From the NCBI GenBank assembly GCA_965653225.1, contig CBFGZI010000030.1:1-33948 (forward strand): a stretch of 33,948 nucleotides of DNA, read 5' to 3'. The notes beneath the pieces were generated by a model that had not been told where the DNA came from, ran no database searches, and worked only from the letters and a program-made list of their open reading frames with translations. Position 1 is the first letter of the stretch, and every line of letters begins with the position of its first letter. The stretch is from JALZDI01 sp965653225. Lineage in GTDB: Bacteria; Actinomycetota; Actinomycetes; Propionibacteriales; Nocardioidaceae. The position numbers were made by a program, and so were the translations under genes. Positions 6,641-14,297 of this stretch are shown in pieces.

Positions 6641-8542
6641 GTGAGCACCGACGCGAGCACCGACGGCCGACCGGACGACGCGACGCCGGGACGACAACAG
6701 GTCGACCGGTGGGGCATCCAGCTGGAGTGGGTCGACGCCGACGACCGCGCGCAGACCGTCCCCGCAGACATCGTCGGCCGGCTGCGCGAGCAGATCGGCG
6801 AGGCACCCGAGGACCTCGAGAGTCGCGCCCCGGTCGTCACCCGCCCCGGCCGCGACCTGGGGCTCGGCACGGTCGAGGTGGTCTGCGAGGACGGCGAGCG
6901 CCGCCGGGTCGACGGCACCCTGCCCGACGACTTCCCGCTCGGGTACCACCGGGTCCGCACGGCCGAGGACCACGACCGGCTGCTCGTGGTCTCGCCGGGC
7001 CGCTGCTGGCTGCCGCCGGGCTGGCGTGCGTGGGGCTGGGCGGTGCAGCTCTACGCCACCCGGTCGCGCGGCAGCTGGGGGTTCGGCGACCTGGCCGACC
7101 TCGGCGCGGTGCGCGAGTGGGCGCAGACCCTGGGCGCCGGCTTCCTGCTGGTCAACCCGCTGCACGCGGTCGCGCCGACCCTGCCGCAGGAGGCGAGCCC
7201 GTACCTCCCCGCGACGCGGCGCTTCCGCAACCCGCTCTACCTGCGCGTGGAGGACGTTCCCGGCGCCGAGCGGGTGGACCTGGAGCGGTCCGCCGAGCGG
7301 GGCCGCGCGCTCGACGAGCACCGGATGATCGACCGGGACGCGGTGTGGAAGCTCAAGTGCGAGGCGCTGGAGCGGGTGTTCGCCACCGGTGCCGCCGGCG
7401 AGCCGGATTTCGTCCGCTGGCGGGCCGCCGCGGGCCGGTCGCTGGAGGAGTTCGCGATCTGGTGCGCGCTGGCCGAGCAGCACGGTCCCAGCTGGCCGGA
7501 GTGGCCGCCCGACCTGCACGACCCGCACGGCGACGGCGTGCTGGCGTTCGCCGAGCAGCACGCCGACCGGGTGACCTTCCACGCCTGGCTGCAGTGGGTG
7601 CTCGACGAGCAGCTGCGCTCGGCGCGCGGCGACCTCACCGTAATCCAGGACCTGCCGATCGGTGTCGCCGGCGGTGGTGCGGACGCGTGGGCCTGGCAGG
7701 GGACCATGGCCACGGGGGTCAGGGTCGGCGCGCCGCCGGACGCGTTCAACGCCGCCGGGCAGGACTGGGGATCACCTCCGCTGACGCCGTGGCGGCTGCG
7801 GCTGGCCGAGTACCGGCCGTTCATCGAGTCGATCCGGGCCACCATGGCCGGCGGCGGAGGCATCCGGATCGACCACGTGATGGGCCTGTTCCGGCTCTGG
7901 TGGGTCCCCGAGGGCTCGCACCCGGCCGAGGGCGCCTACGTCCGCTACCCGAGCGAGGAGCTGCTCGACATCGTGGCGCTGGAGAGCCACCGTGCGCGCT
8001 CGATCGTGGTGGGGGAGGACCTCGGCACCGTCGAGCCCGGGGTACGCGAGGCGCTGGCCGAGCACGACATGCTGTCGTACCGGCTGCTGTGGTTCGAGGA
8101 GGACGACCCCGCGCAGTGGCCGGTGAAGGCGCTCGCGGCCGTGACCACTCACGACCTGCCGACGGTGGCCGGTCTCCTGTCGGGCAGCGACGTGGAGGAG
8201 CAGGCGCACTACACCGACGAGCCGCGCGAACGGCTCGAGCGCGGTCGTGAGCAGCTGCTGCGGCGGCTCGAGGCGGGCGGCATGCGCGCGGCAGACGGCC
8301 CGTCCGCGGCGGCCGAGGCGGTGTACGGACTGCTCGGCCGGGCGCCCTGCACGTTGCTCTCCGCAACGCTGGACGACGCCGTGGCCGAGACCCGTCGGCC
8401 GAACATGCCCGGCGTGGTCGCACGCGCCAACTGGTCGCTGAGCCTGCCCGTGCCGCTCGAGGACCTGCCACGCGACCCCACCGCCACCTCGGTCGCGGCG
8501 ACCCTGCACGAGGCCGTCGGCGGACTTCCCCCGCAGGTCTAG
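6641..8542 (+). CDS. malQ: 4-alpha-glucanotransferase (amylomaltase), GH77
   Basis: A 633-aa cytoplasmic disproportionating enzyme that transfers alpha-1,4-glucan segments between maltodextrins during maltose or glycogen turnover. Seen: an N-terminal extension domain (about 1-125) as in actinobacterial MalQ, then the GH77 barrel with SRGSWGFGDLADL, NPLHAVAP and SPYLPATRRFRNPLYL. Catalytic residues are in place: nucleophile Asp411 (IRIDHVMG), acid/base Glu459 (GEDLG) and Asp505 (TTHDLPT). The chosen start is GTG 6641, the first in-frame start after the Nudix stop. Its stop codon TAG (8540-8542) lies inside the predicted LexA box of the next gene. No maltose transporter or other glycogen gene is adjacent. 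Confidence 0.94.
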   Translation: MSTDASTDGRPDDATPGRQQVDRWGIQLEWVDADDRAQTVPADIVGRLREQIGEAPEDLESRAPVVTRPGRDLGLGTVEVVCEDGERRRVDGTLPDDFPLGYHRVRTAEDHDRLLVVSPGRCWLPPGWRAWGWAVQLYATRSRGSWGFGDLADLGAVREWAQTLGAGFLLVNPLHAVAPTLPQEASPYLPATRRFRNPLYLRVEDVPGAERVDLERSAERGRALDEHRMIDRDAVWKLKCEALERVFATGAAGEPDFVRWRAAAGRSLEEFAIWCALAEQHGPSWPEWPPDLHDPHGDGVLAFAEQHADRVTFHAWLQWVLDEQLRSARGDLTVIQDLPIGVAGGGADAWAWQGTMATGVRVGAPPDAFNAAGQDWGSPPLTPWRLRLAEYRPFIESIRATMAGGGGIRIDHVMGLFRLWWVPEGSHPAEGAYVRYPSEELLDIVALESHRARSIVVGEDLGTVEPGVREALAEHDMLSYRLLWFEEDDPAQWPVKALAAVTTHDLPTVAGLLSGSDVEEQAHYTDEPRERLERGREQLLRRLEAGGMRAADGPSAAAEAVYGLLGRAPCTLLSATLDDAVAETRRPNMPGVVARANWSLSLPVPLEDLPRDPTATSVAATLHEAVGGLPPQV

Positions 8543-8555
8543 AACGTATGTTCGA
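8540..8555. promoter_or_regulatory. LexA-binding SOS box upstream of the AlkB-like gene
   Basis: TAGAACGTATGTTCGA matches the actinobacterial LexA consensus TCGAAC-N4-GTTCGA at 11 of its 12 fixed positions (second base A instead of C). The inner GAAC-GTAT-GTTC also fits the Gram-positive RNRY core. It overlaps the malQ stop codon and lies just before TAGGCT (8564-8569). Confidence 0.7.
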
Positions 8556-8563
8556 GAAAGAGC

Positions 8564-8569
8564 TAGGCT
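8564..8569 (+). promoter_or_regulatory. Predicted -10 of a leaderless promoter for the AlkB-like gene
   Basis: TAGGCT is followed by seven bases and the ATG at 8577. No ribosome-binding site is present in GGGCGGC. The LexA box ends nine bases upstream, covering the -35 area, so LexA binding would block this promoter. Confidence 0.5.
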
Positions 8570-8576
8570 GGGCGGC

Positions 8577-9215
8577 ATGAGCCTGGCCCTTCAAGCGTCC
8601 CTGCTCGACGACCTCGACGGTGGCTCCACCCCGCGGCTGGCCCCGCTCGGCGCAGCGGCCCGGCGCATCCCGCTGAGCCGTGGTGCCTGGGTCGACCTGC
8701 TGCCCGGATGGGTCACCGGCGCCGACGTGCTGTTCGAGCGTCTGGTCGACGAGGTGCCGTGGTACGCCGAGCGTCGCCAGATGTACGACCGCCTCGTCGA
8801 CGTGCCCCGTCTGCTGTGCTTCTACGGCGACGACGACGCGCTGCCCGACCCGCTGCTGACGCGGGCGCGCGACGCCCTGTCGGAGCACTACGCCGACGAG
8901 CTCGGGGAGCCGTTCTGCACCGCGGGGCTGTGCCTCTACCGCGACGGACACGACAGCGTCGCCTGGCACGGCGACCGCATCGGCCGCGGCCGCGACGAGG
9001 ACACCATGGTCGCCATCGTGTCCCTGGGCACGCCCCGCAGGCTGCTGCTGCGACCGTCCGGCGGCGGCCCCACGCGGCGCTTCACCGTCGGCCACGGCGA
9101 CCTGCTGGTCATGGGCGGTTCGTGCCAGCGCACGTGGGAGCACTGCGTGCCCAAGACAAGCCGCCCGGTCGGGCCGCGCATCAGCGTGCAGTTCCGCCCG
9201 CACGGCGTGCGGTGA
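8577..9215 (+). CDS. AlkB-like 2-oxoglutarate/Fe(II)-dependent dioxygenase, predicted SOS gene
   Basis: A 212-aa protein of the AlkB family, which oxidatively removes alkyl groups (for example 1-methyladenine, 3-methylcytosine) from DNA or RNA. The iron ligands are His131 and Asp133 (WHGDR) and His189 (EHCVPKT); Arg201 and Arg207 in RISVQFR fit the 2-oxoglutarate-binding arginines. The region LCFYGDD...GLCLYRDGHDSVAWH is the usual nucleotide-recognition lid and first barrel strand. The start is ATG 8577, seven bases after a -10 hexamer and with a LexA box overlapping the promoter, so the gene is predicted to be DNA-damage inducible. The exact substrate is not decided by sequence. Confidence 0.9.
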   Translation: MSLALQASLLDDLDGGSTPRLAPLGAAARRIPLSRGAWVDLLPGWVTGADVLFERLVDEVPWYAERRQMYDRLVDVPRLLCFYGDDDALPDPLLTRARDALSEHYADELGEPFCTAGLCLYRDGHDSVAWHGDRIGRGRDEDTMVAIVSLGTPRRLLLRPSGGGPTRRFTVGHGDLLVMGGSCQRTWEHCVPKTSRPVGPRISVQFRPHGVR

Positions 9216-9305
9216 CCCACTCGCGCGGCGCGTGCCGTGGCGTCGGCGTACCGTCTGACTCGAAGGCTCGATACGGCCTGCAGGCGCGGGACAAGGGAGG
9301 GCGGC

Positions 9306-9680
9306 ATGGCCACCGATGTGACCGTCTACCTCGACGACGCACCGGGTGAGCTGGCGCGGCTCGGTCAGGTCCTCGGCGATGCCGGGGTCAACATCGAGGG
9401 CTTCTGCGCGGTGACCAGCGGGGGCGGTCAGGCCGAGGTGCACGTGCTCGTGCAGAACATGTCGGGCGCGTTCTCTGCGCTGGCCGACGCCAAGATCCAG
9501 GTCGCCTTCGAGCAGGAGGTGGCGGTGGTCGACGTCGAGGACAACCCCGGCGTGCTCGGGGAGGTGACCCGCCGGCTCGGTGACGCCGGGGTCAACATCA
9601 CCCTGGCCTACCTCGCGACCAGGACGCGGCTGGTCCTCGCCGCGGACGACCTGGCCAGGGCCGAGGCGGAGCTGGCTTGA
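9306..9680 (+). CDS. Tandem ACT-domain protein
   Basis: A 124-aa protein made of two ACT repeats, each beginning with a ligand-loop pattern: DDAPGELARLGQVLGDAGVNIEG (about 8-30) and EDNPGVLGEVTRRLGDAGVNI (about 78-98). ACT domains bind amino acids, and free-standing tandem ACT proteins act as small-molecule sensors or regulators; no catalytic domain is attached. The start is ATG 9306 because GGGAGGG precedes it by a few bases; an upstream start at 9237 would add unconserved residues. Its TGA overlaps the TTG start of the EamA exporter, so the two are probably translationally coupled. An amino-acid-related role for the exporter is a reasonable guess. Confidence 0.85.
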   Translation: MATDVTVYLDDAPGELARLGQVLGDAGVNIEGFCAVTSGGGQAEVHVLVQNMSGAFSALADAKIQVAFEQEVAVVDVEDNPGVLGEVTRRLGDAGVNITLAYLATRTRLVLAADDLARAEAELA

Positions 9681-10708
9681 CGGCTGCGACGACGACGCGC
9701 AGCCGGACGGCGGCGTTCACCGCGCGCGACTGGGGCCTGCTGGCCGGCGTCGCGCTCATGTGGGGGTCGTCGTTCCTGCTGATCGAGATCGGCCTGGGCG
9801 ACCTGGAGCCCACGGCCGTCACCTGGCTGCGCGTCCTGTTCGGCGCCCTGACGCTGGGGTGCCTGCGTTCGGCCCGCCGACCGGTCGCGCGTGCCGACCT
9901 CCCCTGGGTCGCGGTCCTGGGGGCGATGTGGATCGCGGTGCCGTTCACTCTGTTCCCGTTCGCGCAGCAGCACATCGCGTCCTCGCTGGCCGGCATGGTC
10001 AACGGTGCGGCGCCACTGTTCACGGCGCTGGTGGCGACCGTGTGGTCGCGCCGGCCGCCGAACGCGCGGCAGGCGGTCGGCCTGGTCATCGGGTTCGCGG
10101 GTGTGGTCGCCATCGACTGGCCGGCGGTGCAGGCCGGGAACGCCTCGGCGCTCGGCGTGACGCTCGTGCTGCTGGCCACGATGTGCTACGGCGTCGCGTT
10201 CAACCTGGCCGTGCCGCTGGAGGAACGCAACGGCGCGCTGCCGGTGATCTGGCGTGCGCAGCTGGTCGCGCTCGTGCTGGTCACCCCGCAGGGGATCGTC
10301 GGCGCGGCCGGCTCGAGCTGGTCCTGGTCGGCGATGGTCGCGATGGTGCTGCTGGGCGCGCTGAGCACCGGGGTGGCGTTCGTGTTCTTCACCTTGCTGG
10401 TCGGCCGGGTGGGTGCTCCCCGCGGGTCGGTCGCGGTGTACTTCACCCCGGTGGTCGCGATCGTGCTCGGCGTGGTCGTCGCCGGCGAGTCGGTCACCGC
10501 GGTCGCGCTGTTCGGCACCGCGCTGGTGCTGTTCGGGGCGTTCGTGACCAGCCGCCGGCAGGGCGGGCCGTCGGTCGCCCGGTCCGGACCCGCCGGGCAG
10601 AGAGCAGGCGGGCAGGGAGTGGCCGAACCCGATCGCGGGCAAGGGTCACAGCAGGAGGGCCCGGTGCGGGCCGAGCACGGCTTCGAGCAGAGAAGGGAAG
10701 GCCGATGA
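9677..10708 (+). CDS. EamA/DMT-superfamily transporter with C-terminal polar tail
   Basis: A 343-aa inner-membrane protein with two EamA repeats and about ten TM helices between residues 18 and 293 (ALMWGSSFLLIEIGL at the start of repeat 1, LLATMCYGVAFNLAVPL at repeat 2). Drug/metabolite transporters of this type usually export amino acids or other metabolites. The substrate is unknown, but the coupled ACT-domain gene hints at an amino acid. Translation starts at a TTG (9677) that overlaps the previous stop. The last 45-50 residues are a Gly/Gln/Glu/Arg-rich, probably disordered cytoplasmic tail, longer than usual. The gene overlaps the next one by ATGA (10705-10708). Confidence 0.88.
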   Translation: MTAATTTRSRTAAFTARDWGLLAGVALMWGSSFLLIEIGLGDLEPTAVTWLRVLFGALTLGCLRSARRPVARADLPWVAVLGAMWIAVPFTLFPFAQQHIASSLAGMVNGAAPLFTALVATVWSRRPPNARQAVGLVIGFAGVVAIDWPAVQAGNASALGVTLVLLATMCYGVAFNLAVPLEERNGALPVIWRAQLVALVLVTPQGIVGAAGSSWSWSAMVAMVLLGALSTGVAFVFFTLLVGRVGAPRGSVAVYFTPVVAIVLGVVVAGESVTAVALFGTALVLFGAFVTSRRQGGPSVARSGPAGQRAGGQGVAEPDRGQGSQQEGPVRAEHGFEQRREGR

Positions 10709-11253
10709 GCGAAGTGTCCGAGCGCTACCGGCGGCTGGCCGGTGGGGTCACCGACAAGATCGAGCAGGTGCCCGAGGACCAGTGGTCCAGCCAGACCCCG
10801 TGCGAGAAGTGGACCGCCCGCGACCTGGTGCGCCATCTGGTCGACGTGCACGGCATGTTCATGGGGCTCGTCGGGCGCGAGCTGAAGCCCGGTCCCGACG
10901 TCAAGTCCGACCCGCTGGGTGCCTGGACGGCCGCGCGTGACCAGATGCAGGCCGACCTCGACGACCCTGAACGCGCGGCCGCGGAGTTCGACGGCCAGTC
11001 CGGGCGCAGCACGTTCGCCGAGGCCGTCGACCGGTTCGTGTGCTTCGACCTCAACATCCACGGCTGGGACCTCGCGCGTGCGACCGGGCTGGACGAGCGC
11101 ATCGAGCCCGAGGAGCTGCCCAAGCTGTGGGCGACCGCGGAGTCGTTCGGTGACGCGATCCGCTCCGAGAACGTGTGCGGCCCGCCGGTCGAGGTGTCAG
11201 ACGACGCGTCGGAGCAGGACCGTCTGCTGGCCTTCCTCGGCCGTCAGCCCTGA
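10705..11253 (+). CDS. TIGR03086-family (DinB/MDMPI-like) metal-binding protein
   Basis: A 182-aa four-helix protein of the maleylpyruvate isomerase / DinB-like group. Typical blocks: WSSQTPCEKWTARDLVRHLVDVHGMF (about 28-53) and CFDLNIHGWDLARATG (about 112-127), whose histidines would hold a divalent metal. Some actinobacterial relatives are mycothiol-dependent enzymes; this one has no assigned substrate. The ATG at 10705 overlaps the exporter stop and is preceded by GGGAAGG, so it is the third gene of the ACT/EamA/TIGR03086 operon. It is followed by the hairpin shared with the convergent potassium channel gene. Confidence 0.82.
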   Translation: MSEVSERYRRLAGGVTDKIEQVPEDQWSSQTPCEKWTARDLVRHLVDVHGMFMGLVGRELKPGPDVKSDPLGAWTAARDQMQADLDDPERAAAEFDGQSGRSTFAEAVDRFVCFDLNIHGWDLARATGLDERIEPEELPKLWATAESFGDAIRSENVCGPPVEVSDDASEQDRLLAFLGRQP

Positions 11254-11275
11254 GGACCGCGATGACCACTGGTCA

Positions 11276-11299
11276 CCGCTGACGCCGTCGCGTCAGCGG
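11276..11299. terminator. Bidirectional terminator hairpin between convergent genes
   Basis: CCGCTGACG (11276-11284) and CGTCAGCGG (11291-11299) form a perfect 9-bp stem with a 6-base loop. It lies between the TIGR03086 gene and the potassium channel gene and includes the channel stop codon. A smaller palindrome, TGACC-ACT-GGTCA (11263-11275), sits just before it. No T-run is seen on either strand. Confidence 0.6.
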
Positions 11300-12324
11300 G
11301 CCAAAGCCTGCTCGAGGTCCTGCCCGCTGAGCCGGCGCTCGGCCACGTAGTACAGCGTCGAGCCGGCCGTCATCGGGGTCTGCCAGTCGGGGCTGACCAT
11401 GAGCCGGTGGTCGGCCCGCGCGGCCAGGATGGTGGCGCGGTAGCCGGCGCCCAGGGCCTGCTGGAACTCGCCGAACGTGCGTCCGTCGAGGGTCTGCGGC
11501 ACCGGGGTGGAGTAGGTGTTGCCGCCGCCGTGCGTCATCAGGTCGGCGTACACCGCGGAGATGCCGGGGTCCTGCAGCTCCTCGGTGACCAGCCGGGGTG
11601 AGTGCCACTGCACGCAGCTCACGTCGTCGTCGACGTAGGAGAAGTTCCGCGCGCGGGCCAGGTCGCGCAGCGTCACCACGGTGTGCGCGTGCGGGTTCAC
11701 GTGGATGGCCGCGACGGTCAGCGCCAGCGCCTCGTTGTCGTCGCGGGCGTCCACGAGCACGGCGTCGGCCCGATGCAGGCAGGCACGGCGGAGCACGTCC
11801 TCGTCGGTCAGGTCGCCGCGCACGAAGTGCACGAGATCCCGTCCTGGCATCGGGTCGCTCTCCACCTCGTGCGACGCGCACAGCACGACATGTCGCCGGC
11901 CCTCGGAGGTGAGCTCGTCGATGATGCGCTCGGTGCGCCCCGCCGTGTAGCCGATGACCACCGCGTGGCCGGACAGGTCGAGCTCGACCATCCCTTTCAT
12001 GCGACGTCCTTTCGCGCTCTCGATGACCGAGGCGAGCCGGGTGAACAATGTCGTCAGTGCGACGATTCCGCCGACGATGACGTACACACCGACGAGGTGC
12101 CCGGCGAAGGTCTGCGGGTAGAGGTCGCCGTAGCCCACGGTCGCGGCGGTCACCACGAAGTACCACCAGTAGACGCCGGGGTCCGCGATCGGGTTGCCCG
12201 CCGGCTCGGCCAGCGCCATCAGCGGCCAGCTGGTCAGGAAGACCACGGCTATCACCGACGCGGGCACCGCCCAGGTGCGGGCGTTAGCCAGCTCCTGGAG
12301 GACCCGGGACAGCAGGTACGGCAT
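11293..12324 (-). CDS. Potassium channel protein with C-terminal RCK (TrkA-N) domain
   Basis: A 343-aa two-TM K+ channel. TM1 is about residues 19-38, the pore contains the selectivity filter TVGYGD (62-67), and TM2 is about 75-98. From residue 118 on, a Rossmann-type RCK/TrkA-N domain follows (HAVVIGYTAGRTERIIDEL), then a C-terminal RCK/TrkA-C-like part ending LYYVAERRL. The nucleotide loop reads GYTAGR, not the canonical GxGxxG, so ligand binding may differ from NAD-binding RCKs. The start at ATG 12324 is preceded on the minus strand by TAGCCT, six bases, then ATG, which fits a leaderless transcript. Probably a monocistronic gene ending at the shared hairpin. Confidence 0.9.
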   Translation of the reverse strand: MPYLLSRVLQELANARTWAVPASVIAVVFLTSWPLMALAEPAGNPIADPGVYWWYFVVTAATVGYGDLYPQTFAGHLVGVYVIVGGIVALTTLFTRLASVIESAKGRRMKGMVELDLSGHAVVIGYTAGRTERIIDELTSEGRRHVVLCASHEVESDPMPGRDLVHFVRGDLTDEDVLRRACLHRADAVLVDARDDNEALALTVAAIHVNPHAHTVVTLRDLARARNFSYVDDDVSCVQWHSPRLVTEELQDPGISAVYADLMTHGGGNTYSTPVPQTLDGRTFGEFQQALGAGYRATILAARADHRLMVSPDWQTPMTAGSTLYYVAERRLSGQDLEQALAR

Positions 12325-12330
12325 CCCCGC

Positions 12331-12336
12331 AGGCTA
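12331..12336 (-). promoter_or_regulatory. Predicted -10 of a leaderless promoter for the K+ channel gene
   Basis: On the minus strand TAGCCT (TANNNT) is followed by six bases (GCGGGG) and the start ATG at 12324. The G-run could alternatively be a very close Shine-Dalgarno sequence, but its spacing is too short. Confidence 0.4.
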
Positions 12337-12518
12337 CTTGTCGATGTTCTTCACCACCGTCTGCCCGGCTGAGCCTCGACCCGCATGAGCTGGCCGACGA
12401 TCGTCGCGGTGGTCAGGCTCCTGACGGGACCGCTGACGCTGGTGAGGCCGTGGCGCTCTCCTTCTGCCACCGGGCCGCTGCAGCAGCCCGGACGGTTCTT
12501 TGCGTGGTGCCGGCGGGA

Positions 12519-12538
12519 CCCGATGGTTCTCCACCGGG
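12519..12538 (-). terminator. Hairpin downstream of the sigma factor gene
   Basis: On the minus strand CCCGGTGG and CCATCGGG pair over eight positions (one G-T) around the four-base loop AGAA, about 30 bases after the sigma stop. Another inverted repeat, CCGGGC (12470-12475) with GCCCGG (12486-12491), follows. The rest of 12325-12566 holds no convincing gene. Confidence 0.45.
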
Positions 12539-12566
12539 CCCCGCCGAGCTTCTCGGGCCTCTCGGC

Positions 12567-13412
12567 TCAGGCGATCTCGAGACGCGCGTAGGCGGCCGGG
12601 ACGAGCCGACTGGCGAACGACCTGTGTGCGGCGACCGCGGCGAAGTAGGCGTCACGACGGCGGGCGGCGCAGCCGTTCGGACGGGCGTGCGGGGTGACCA
12701 TGGCCGGCTCGAGTGCGGAGTTGAGCGCGTCCTTGAGCAGCACCAGTGCCTCGGCGCGCATCTGCGACACCCGCGACTCGGTCACGCCGAGCTCCGCCGC
12801 GATCTCTGCCATCGGCTGCTCTGAGTAGAAGTAGCCCTCGATGACGACGCGCAGCCGCTCGGGCAGCTCGGCCACCGCGTCCTGCACGTACGCGACCTTC
12901 TCTCTGTGCTCGACCAGCTGTTCCGGACCGGGGATGTGCGAGGCGAGCATGTCGTCGATCGGTGCCTCACCGAAGCCCTGCAGCGACATCACCACCGCAC
13001 GGGAGACGTCCTCCTCATTGGCGGCGATCTCGTCCACACCCACGCCCAGGGCGCTGGCGACCTCGCCGTCGGAGGGGAGCCGGCCCAGCTGGGCGGCCAG
13101 GCTGTTGCGCACCTCGTCCACCTGGCGGGCACGACGGCGGACCGAGCGGCTGGCCCAGTCGACGCTGCGCAGCTCGTCCAGGATGGCGCCGCGCACCCGG
13201 GTGCTGGCATAGCGGCTGAAGGAGACGCCGCGCTCGGCGTCGTAGGAGCGGGCTGCCTGCACCAGCGCGGCCAGGCCGGCCGACGTCAGGTCGTCGCGGT
13301 TCACGTGGGCCGGGACCCGGGACATCGTCTCGCGGACCAGGTGCCCGACGAGGGGCAGGTGCTGGCGTACGAGGTCCTCGTCTCGCTGGGCGGAGGCGGT
13401 TTGCGCTGTCAC
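12567..13412 (-). CDS. fliA: FliA/WhiG-type (group 3, sigma-28 class) RNA polymerase sigma factor
   Basis: A 281-aa alternative sigma factor. Region 2 (about 10-85) has DDLTSAGLAALVQAARSYD and the region 2.4-3.0 block ILDELRSVDWASRSVRRRAR, diagnostic of FliA/WhiG sigmas. Region 3 follows, and region 4 (about 175-230) carries the HTH MAEIAAELGVTESRVSQMRAEA. A further ~50-residue tail (NSALEPAMVTPHARPNGCAARRRDAYF...) is present, as I recall from sigma factors of motile actinobacteria. I choose GTG 13412 because the conserved part begins soon after; a start at 13502 would run through a palindrome. It diverges from flgN, so it likely drives the FliA-type promoter found there. Confidence 0.9.
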   Translation of the reverse strand: MTAQTASAQRDEDLVRQHLPLVGHLVRETMSRVPAHVNRDDLTSAGLAALVQAARSYDAERGVSFSRYASTRVRGAILDELRSVDWASRSVRRRARQVDEVRNSLAAQLGRLPSDGEVASALGVGVDEIAANEEDVSRAVVMSLQGFGEAPIDDMLASHIPGPEQLVEHREKVAYVQDAVAELPERLRVVIEGYFYSEQPMAEIAAELGVTESRVSQMRAEALVLLKDALNSALEPAMVTPHARPNGCAARRRDAYFAAVAAHRSFASRLVPAAYARLEIA

Positions 13413-13478
13413 GCTCGGTACTCTTGAGGAGTTCGCAGCGTGACTCTGGGTAAATCGGACTAAATAGGCCTTAGATCG

Positions 13479-13500
13479 GCCCAAAAGGGGCCCTTTGGGC
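13479..13500. repeat. Near-perfect palindrome upstream of the sigma factor gene
   Basis: The arms GCCCAAA (13479-13485) and TTTGGGC (13494-13500) enclose a GGG/CCC core, giving ten paired positions interrupted by one bulged A and one central G. A minus-strand GCCGATCT (13480-13473), resembling a sigma-28 -10, touches its edge. Likely an operator or a leader hairpin of the sigma gene. Confidence 0.45.
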
Positions 13501-13641
13501 ACCGGGACCTAGTCACAAGGGGCTATTCGGACATATGGCGTGGGTCATACCGCACGGCTGTCACCGGCTGTAACCCCGGAAGGGGTGTATCGGCAGGTTC
13601 GGTCACTCTCCGAGCAGTTCTCACGAACTTTCGCGGTCCAC

Positions 13642-13668
13642 TCAGGACACTCGTGGTAATGCCGATGT
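13642..13668 (+). promoter_or_regulatory. FliA (sigma-28)-type promoter of flgN
   Basis: TCA (13642-13644), a 16-base spacer, then GCCGATGT (13661-13668). This agrees with the actinobacterial flagellar sigma consensus of TCA, 15-17 bases, then GCCGA-rich -10. It is followed by GGAAGGAG and the flgN start. Confidence 0.55.
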
Positions 13669-13706
13669 CTCTATCGACGACGTCGAGGGCCTGGAAGGAG
13701 CGTCGC

Positions 13707-14297
13707 GTGTCGATGGAGGAGCTCTCGCAAGTGCTGTGGCGCGAACGCGAGCTGCTGGAGATGCTGCTGTTCAAGCTGGAGGAGGAGCAGCTCGTGCTCG
13801 CCAGCGGACGCAGCCGGTGGCTGGCACACGCCGCCCGGGAGGTCGAGACCGTCCTGGACAGAATCCGGCGGACGGAGGTGCTGCGCGCGACCACCGCGGA
13901 CGCCGTGGCCGCGGCCCTCGGCCTGGACAGCAACCCAAGCCTGCGGGCGCTGGCCGAGGCCGGCGAAGAGCCGTGGCCGACGCTGCTGCTCGACCACTGG
14001 GAGGCGTTCGTCGCCCTGACCGCACAGATCACAGGAATGGCGACGACCAACCGCGAGCTGCTGACCGCCGGCTACAAGGCTGCCCGGGAGACCACGCTGT
14101 CGCTGTCCGACGGTGCCGAGGTCTACACGCCGAACGGCTCCGCGGTTGTGGCCGGACGCCGCAGCCGGCACGCCACTGCGCTGCAGGCGACCGGCTCGAA
14201 CAACCAGGACCTGCAGCTGCAGGAGGTGGCGTACCAGGGTGCGCTCGCGACCACCGGGCGCGTTCTGCAGCCCACGCTGCTCGACTTCCTGCGATGA
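13707..14297 (+). CDS. flgN: FlgN-type flagellar hook-filament junction chaperone
   Basis: A 196-aa, mostly helical protein of the FlgN family, the export chaperone that keeps FlgK and FlgL soluble. The N-terminal MEELSQVLWRERELLEMLLF, then KLEEEQLVLASGRSRWLAHA and the middle ITGMATTNRELLTAGYKAARE, are typical of actinobacterial FlgN. It ends in TLLDFLR, the usual terminus, so the gene is complete. The start is GTG 13707, six bases after GGAAGGAG; ATG 13713 is a weaker option. In motile actinobacteria flgK and flgL normally follow. Here neither is present: the stop overlaps the ATG of a FliW C-terminal fragment (ATGA 14294-14297). Its client proteins are therefore absent from the window. Confidence 0.85.
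   Translation: MSMEELSQVLWRERELLEMLLFKLEEEQLVLASGRSRWLAHAAREVETVLDRIRRTEVLRATTADAVAAALGLDSNPSLRALAEAGEEPWPTLLLDHWEAFVALTAQITGMATTNRELLTAGYKAARETTLSLSDGAEVYTPNGSAVVAGRRSRHATALQATGSNNQDLQLQEVAYQGALATTGRVLQPTLLDFLR

Larger units (their letters stand above)
13413..13706. other. Divergent control region between the sigma factor and flgN
   Basis: This 294-bp non-coding stretch holds, in order: a near-perfect palindrome (13479-13500), two tandem 10-mers CGGCTGTCAC and CGGCTGTAAC (13555-13574), a small hairpin ACCCC-GGAA-GGGGT (13573-13586), and a sigma-28-like promoter (13642-13668). It is less G+C-rich than the flanking genes. No small gene is supported. Confidence 0.6.

Noticed and set aside
4690..6960. 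A 756-codon minus-strand frame across the PPOX, protease and Nudix genes
   Set aside because: It spans three well-supported plus-strand genes and the gaps between them, with Arg/His/Pro-rich composition and no motif.
12325..12566. Short frames between the K+ channel and the sigma factor
   Set aside because: They overlap the sigma gene or the hairpins, show no start signal and have Ser/Pro/Arg-rich shadow composition.
13473..13480. GCCGATCT on the minus strand as a sigma-28 promoter of the sigma gene
   Set aside because: No TCA-type -35 lies 15-17 bases upstream; the region there is the palindrome instead.
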